Of a stretch of DNA of 9,326 nucleotides, positions 6,403 through 9,326 are shown in pieces; position 1 is the first letter of the stretch; the number at the start of each line of letters is the position of its first letter. This stretch comes from Acholeplasmataceae bacterium UBA2284 (GTDB taxonomy: Bacteria; Bacillota_I; Bacilli_A; Acholeplasmatales; Acholeplasmataceae). The notes below the pieces were generated by a model, which did no database searches, was not told the origin of the DNA, and saw nothing but the letters and a program-made list of their open reading frames with translations. The stretch covers positions 1 to 9,326 of the forward strand of contig DDWO01000018.1 of the NCBI GenBank assembly GCA_002345705.1, given 5' to 3'. The position numbers were made by a program, and so were the translations under genes.

Positions 6403-6798
6403 ATGTCAAAAGAACAATTAAGAGAAGAAAGAATGAAAATATTAGATTTACTCGCTAAAGGAGTCGTTTCAGCAGAAGAAGCTGAAAAACTACTTGGAGC
6501 GATGAACACACCAGAGGCTATGTTTGGTGAGCAAATTGTAGTTCCAGGAGTCCCAAGCAAGAAGTTCCCATTTAGAATGCTAAGAATTTATGTAGATTCT
6601 AAAGATGGAGATGTTGTCAAGATCCAAATTCCAATCGAATTTGCTAAGCTTCTCAAAACTGGCAAGTTCAATGTTAACTTACAGCAATCAGATATCGATA
6701 TTGATGCTATACTAGATATGATCAATCAAGGATTTGTTGGAGAATTAGTCAATGTTGAATCTGCTGATGGTGACATCGTTAAAATTGTTGTTGAATAA
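6403..6798 (+). CDS. operon gene C: SHOCT-like domain protein with duplicated beta-hairpin
   Basis: 131 residues. The N-terminal hairpin at 10-32, RMKILDLLAKGVVSAEEAEKLL, is the SHOCT-like helical pair also known at the N-terminus of YvlB/LiaX-type proteins (family link from memory). After a Pro/Gly-rich linker (37-56) the rest is alpha/beta and contains an internal repeat: VDSKDGDVVKIQI at 64-76 and VESADGDIVKIVV at 118-130. It lacks the DUF4097 adhesin-like region of YvlB/LiaX. It is soluble in prediction, with no membrane segment. The start has AAAGGAAAGGTGA at 6384-6396, well spaced from the ATG, 30 bases after gene B. It is a paralogue of gene A. Function is unknown; a role in a small envelope-stress or regulatory complex is inferred only from the shared hairpin and the neighbouring HTH gene. 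Confidence 0.87.
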   Translation: MSKEQLREERMKILDLLAKGVVSAEEAEKLLGAMNTPEAMFGEQIVVPGVPSKKFPFRMLRIYVDSKDGDVVKIQIPIEFAKLLKTGKFNVNLQQSDIDIDAILDMINQGFVGELVNVESADGDIVKIVVE

Positions 6799-6826
6799 GT
6801 CAATTTGCAATAATTGAATCAATTAA

Positions 6827-6855
6827 ACAATAAGACGGGAAATCCGTCTTATTGT
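6827..6855 (+). terminator. strong hairpin after gene C, probable weak terminator
   Basis: ACAATAAGACGG (6827-6838) pairs perfectly with CCGTCTTATTGT (6844-6855) over a five-base loop, GAAAT. No run of U follows on the plus strand, unlike the terminator at 4144, so termination may be incomplete and some operon transcripts could read into the ABC genes. A small palindrome, AATTGA-A-TCAATT (6812-6824), lies just upstream. Confidence 0.6.
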
Positions 6856-6881
6856 CATGTATGAGTTTATGCATCATGTAT
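6855..6881 (+). repeat. 8-bp direct repeat TCATGTAT upstream of the ABC genes
   Basis: TCATGTAT occurs at 6855-6862 and 6874-6881, 19 bases apart (about two helical turns), between the hairpin and the ribosome site of the exporter gene. The second copy runs into TATAAC (6879-6884), a possible -10 without a well-placed -35 (TTGTCA at 6852 is 21 bases away). It could be a regulator site on a weak promoter or chance. Confidence 0.35.
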
Positions 6882-6907
6882 AACTTACTCGAAGAAGGAG
6901 AAACACC

Positions 6908-8683
6908 ATGCTATTCGGGAAACACTTTAGAAAGTACTATTTAAAATATAGCTTGTTCTTTTTAGTTGGAGCGGCTGTTTTAATATTTGTTGACTGGGTC
7001 CAACTTGATATTCCAATGCTTGTAGGACGTATTATTGATACCTTAAAATCAGGTAGTGCAAGTAGTGAGTCTATTGAAGCAGCAATCCTAAGAATTGCAT
7101 CACTAGCAGTAATGATTACTGTTGGTAGATTTTTATGGAGATATACTATCTTTGGAGCATCTAGAAGAATTGAATATCATTTAAGAAATGAGATGTTTGG
7201 CCAAGCGACTAAGCTATCACAGAGCTTTTATAGTCAAGAAAAGGTCGGTGGGTTAATGACTCACTTTATTAATGACCTAGAAGCTGTTCGTATGTCATTC
7301 GGTCCAGGGATTTTAATGCTCGTTGATGGATTAACCTTAGGTGGTTTTGCATTATATAGAATGGCTAACTTAAATGCTAGACTTACATTTTATGCAGCAA
7401 TCCCTATGGTTTTATTAACAATCATTTTAGTATTTATTAGAAAGGTTATTTCTAAAAAGTTTAAGGAACGCCAACAAGCGTTTGAGAACTTAAGTGACTT
7501 TACTCAAGAAAACTTTTCTGGTATTACAGTTATTAAAGCATTCGTTAGAGAATTAAAGGAAGCCATGTTCTTTAATAAGAAGAATATGGAGCTTTATGAT
7601 AAAAACTTAAAGTTCATTAAATACATTATTATAATTAATATCGCAGTAGGTATCGCTTTAAATATCGTGATTTTGTCAATCCTATTGTTTGGTAGTTATC
7701 TTGTCATCTACGGTGGAGCAAATGGCTTTACTGCGGGGCAATTAACAGAATATTTAAGCTATTTCTTCGCACTCATTTGGCCAACCATGGCAATCTCACA
7801 ATTTATTCAAATTCAAAGTCAGGCTAAGGGCAGTGCTGATCGAATTGGCAAATTTTTAGACCGAGAAATTGAAATTAAAGATAACGAAAATGCGATTGTC
7901 AATGACAATTTAAAGGGTTCAATAAAGGTAGATAACTTAACATTCCAATATCCTGATGGCTCTTCACCAGTTTTAAATAATGTCTCATTTGAAATTAACC
8001 AAGGTGAAATGGTTGGGGTTTTAGGTCGTACTGGAAGTGGTAAGAGCAGCTTAGTTGATCTATTACTACGCATCTATAACCTAGATAAAAATCAAGTTTA
8101 TATCGATGGCATCGATATTATGGATTTATCGATTCATTCAGTTAGAAACGCGATAGGATATGTCCCACAGGATAATTTCTTATTCTCAGATACAATTACT
8201 AATAACATTGGATTTGCGTTAGAAAATCCGACTGAAGATATGGTTATTGAATCAGCGAAGCTAGCGGATGTCTATGAAAATGTTTCCGAATTTAAGGATG
8301 GCTTTGAAACTATGCTTGGTGAACGAGGTGTAACGGTATCTGGTGGTCAAAAGCAAAGAATATCGATTGCACGTGCGTTAGCTAAAAATCCAGAAGTATT
8401 AATATTAGATGATTCTGTTTCAGCAGTTGATACGAAAACTGAGGAAGCTATCATTAAAAATCTTCACCGGATTAGAAAAGGAAAAACAACTATATTTATT
8501 GCTCATCGTATTTCAACAGTTAAAAAAATGGATAAAATCATTTTACTTGATCAAGGAAGAGTTGTAGCAATAGGTAATCATCAACAATTGATGAAGACCT
8601 CTGAGCTATATCAAGATATGGTTAAACGTCAAACATTAGAAAATCTAGTTCAAGGAGGTGGAGTACAGCATGAAGGACTTTAA
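6908..8683 (+). CDS. ABC exporter half-transporter, BmrC/LmrC/TM287-like subunit with degenerate Walker B
   Basis: 591 residues: an N-terminal six-helix domain (helices roughly 14-33, 62-82, 132-152, 158-176, 240-268, 277-297) and a C-terminal nucleotide-binding domain. Visible motifs: A-loop Y348, Walker A GRTGSGKS (373-380), Q-loop Q421, signature VSGGQ (477-481), Walker B LILD ending at D501, D-loop SAVD (505-508) and H-loop H533. The residue after Walker B is D502, not the catalytic Glu, the hallmark of the degenerate subunit of heterodimeric exporters. Length and gene order match the YheI (BmrC)/YheH (BmrD) arrangement. AAGGAG lies seven bases before the ATG. The 3' end overlaps the next gene by 14 bases. 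It should sit in the cytoplasmic membrane and export drugs, lipids or peptides with its partner; the substrate cannot be read from sequence. Confidence 0.94.
   Translation: MLFGKHFRKYYLKYSLFFLVGAAVLIFVDWVQLDIPMLVGRIIDTLKSGSASSESIEAAILRIASLAVMITVGRFLWRYTIFGASRRIEYHLRNEMFGQATKLSQSFYSQEKVGGLMTHFINDLEAVRMSFGPGILMLVDGLTLGGFALYRMANLNARLTFYAAIPMVLLTIILVFIRKVISKKFKERQQAFENLSDFTQENFSGITVIKAFVRELKEAMFFNKKNMELYDKNLKFIKYIIIINIAVGIALNIVILSILLFGSYLVIYGGANGFTAGQLTEYLSYFFALIWPTMAISQFIQIQSQAKGSADRIGKFLDREIEIKDNENAIVNDNLKGSIKVDNLTFQYPDGSSPVLNNVSFEINQGEMVGVLGRTGSGKSSLVDLLLRIYNLDKNQVYIDGIDIMDLSIHSVRNAIGYVPQDNFLFSDTITNNIGFALENPTEDMVIESAKLADVYENVSEFKDGFETMLGERGVTVSGGQKQRISIARALAKNPEVLILDDSVSAVDTKTEEAIIKNLHRIRKGKTTIFIAHRISTVKKMDKIILLDQGRVVAIGNHQQLMKTSELYQDMVKRQTLENLVQGGGVQHEGL
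8652..8660 (+). promoter_or_regulatory. Shine-Dalgarno of the second ABC gene, embedded in the first
   Basis: AAGGAGGTG, a near-perfect anti-16S match, ends nine bases before ATG 8670 and lies inside the last codons of the upstream gene, where it encodes the QGGG stretch of the C-terminal tail. It fixes the start of the downstream gene and, with the 14-base overlap, indicates translational coupling for balanced subunit synthesis. Confidence 0.93.
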
Positions 8684-9326
8684 GGACAACACCCGTGAAC
8701 GTAGCGACAAAGAGGTATTAAGACGTCTTGTAGGCTATATGAAGCCTTATTGGAAGGAATTTATAGTCATTTCTTTATTATTATTAGTATCATTGGCAAT
8801 CCAATTGTTGCCTCCATTCTTAATTGGTAGAACAGTGGATACAGTGAGTGATCCAATTTTATCTAGAGATGAAAAGATTGAATACATGATTATACTAAGC
8901 ATCTTCTTTATCATTGCATTAGCTATAGGTAATTTTGTTCAATATATTCAAAACATCATGCTACAAAAGGTTGGTCAAAAGACAGTTGTTACCCTAAGAA
9001 ATGAAGTCTTTAATCATATTGAGAATCTTTCAATTGGTCAAATCAATCAAGTCCCTGTAGGTAAGCTTGTTACTAGAGTAACTAATGATACCAATACGAT
9101 TAGCGATATGTATACCAACGTAGCAATCAACCTAGTTAAAAATTTGCTATATTTATTCGCAGTGCTTATTGTATTATTAATTATCAGCATTAAAATCACT
9201 TTATATTTAATGCTTGTTATTCCTGTATTATTGTTTGCAACCTATTTATTCAGAAAGTTTTCTAGAGCATCCTACCGAAGAGTTCGTGCAAATGTCTCTG
9301 AGGTCAATGCATTTTTATCAGAAAAC
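8670..9326 (+). CDS. ABC exporter half-transporter, BmrD/LmrD/TM288-like partner (3'-partial)
   Basis: 219 codons are visible and the frame is open at the window edge; no stop is reached. The N-terminus has a charged leader (MKDFKDNTRERSDKEVLRRL) followed by YMKPYWKEF, a typical exporter entry into helix 1 (31-52), then helix 2 (72-92), the conserved R-N-E-V-F-x-H-I coupling region and VGKLVTRVTNDT near 135-146, and a hydrophobic pair at about 150-195. The VGKLVTRVTNDT motif is typical of ABC type-1 exporter membrane domains. All ATP-binding motifs lie outside the window. From the partner's degenerate Walker B I expect this subunit to have a full catalytic Glu and an altered signature motif. 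It is cotranscribed and translationally coupled with the preceding subunit. Confidence 0.93.
   Translation, partial: MKDFKDNTRERSDKEVLRRLVGYMKPYWKEFIVISLLLLVSLAIQLLPPFLIGRTVDTVSDPILSRDEKIEYMIILSIFFIIALAIGNFVQYIQNIMLQKVGQKTVVTLRNEVFNHIENLSIGQINQVPVGKLVTRVTNDTNTISDMYTNVAINLVKNLLYLFAVLIVLLIISIKITLYLMLVIPVLLFATYLFRKFSRASYRRVRANVSEVNAFLSEN

Noticed and set aside
6180..6560. Overlapping minus-strand frames across genes B and C (6180-6560, 6212-6409)
   Set aside because: They span two genes and their gap on the opposite strand; Ser/Phe-rich products typical of antisense of Lys/Glu-rich coding DNA.
7819..8073. Minus-strand open frame opposite the ABC nucleotide-binding domain
   Set aside because: Shadow of the Walker A region; no independent signals.

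Overview
The window is AT-rich DNA from a low-GC bacterium of the Firmicutes/Mollicutes type. An Acholeplasma- or Izemoplasma-like organism is my best guess, from general style rather than any diagnostic gene. Arg is mostly AGA, Shine-Dalgarno sites are strong, and one promoter matches the sigma-70 consensus exactly. Every Trp codon I checked is TGG (about 19 in the first gene alone) and long frames stay open, so UGA is not being read as Trp. This argues against Mycoplasma/Spiroplasma and fits Acholeplasma-type lineages or ordinary Firmicutes. No tRNA, rRNA, CRISPR array or insertion sequence was seen, and no gene-free stretch exceeds 300 bases.

Layout. (1) 1-4128, plus strand: the last 1375 codons of a giant, cysteine-free, acidic surface-type protein. 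Listeria-Bacteroides/InlB-type B-repeats alternate with two divergent RCC1-like beta-propeller arrays; the 5' end lies outside the window. (2) 4144-4171: a bidirectional terminator shared with the convergent pepT. (3) 4184-5398, minus strand: peptidase T with all metal ligands. (4) 5399-5580: a divergent control region with a weaker pepT promoter and a perfect TTGACA-17-TATAAT promoter facing right. (5) 5581-6798, plus strand: a three-gene operon, here A-B-C. A and C are paralogous small proteins and B is a DUF2089-type zinc-ribbon/HTH protein. All three carry the same short helical hairpin (SHOCT-like). (6) 6827-6855: a hairpin, probably a weak terminator. (7) 6908-9326, plus strand: a translationally coupled pair of ABC exporter half-transporters of the heterodimeric BmrCD/LmrCD/TM287-288 type; the second runs off the window.

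How they fit together. The surface protein and PepT are probably independent genes that share only a terminator. A-B-C looks like a small regulatory unit: a DNA-binding protein flanked by two paralogues that share its putative interaction module, one of them with a hydrophobic, possibly membrane-associated, centre. It is the best candidate here for an undescribed system. Whether it relates to the exporter downstream cannot be told from sequence; the 109-base gap holds a hairpin and a short direct repeat, and no strong promoter is visible. In the exporter, the first subunit has Asp in place of the catalytic Walker B Glu, which predicts an asymmetric ATPase with one degenerate site.
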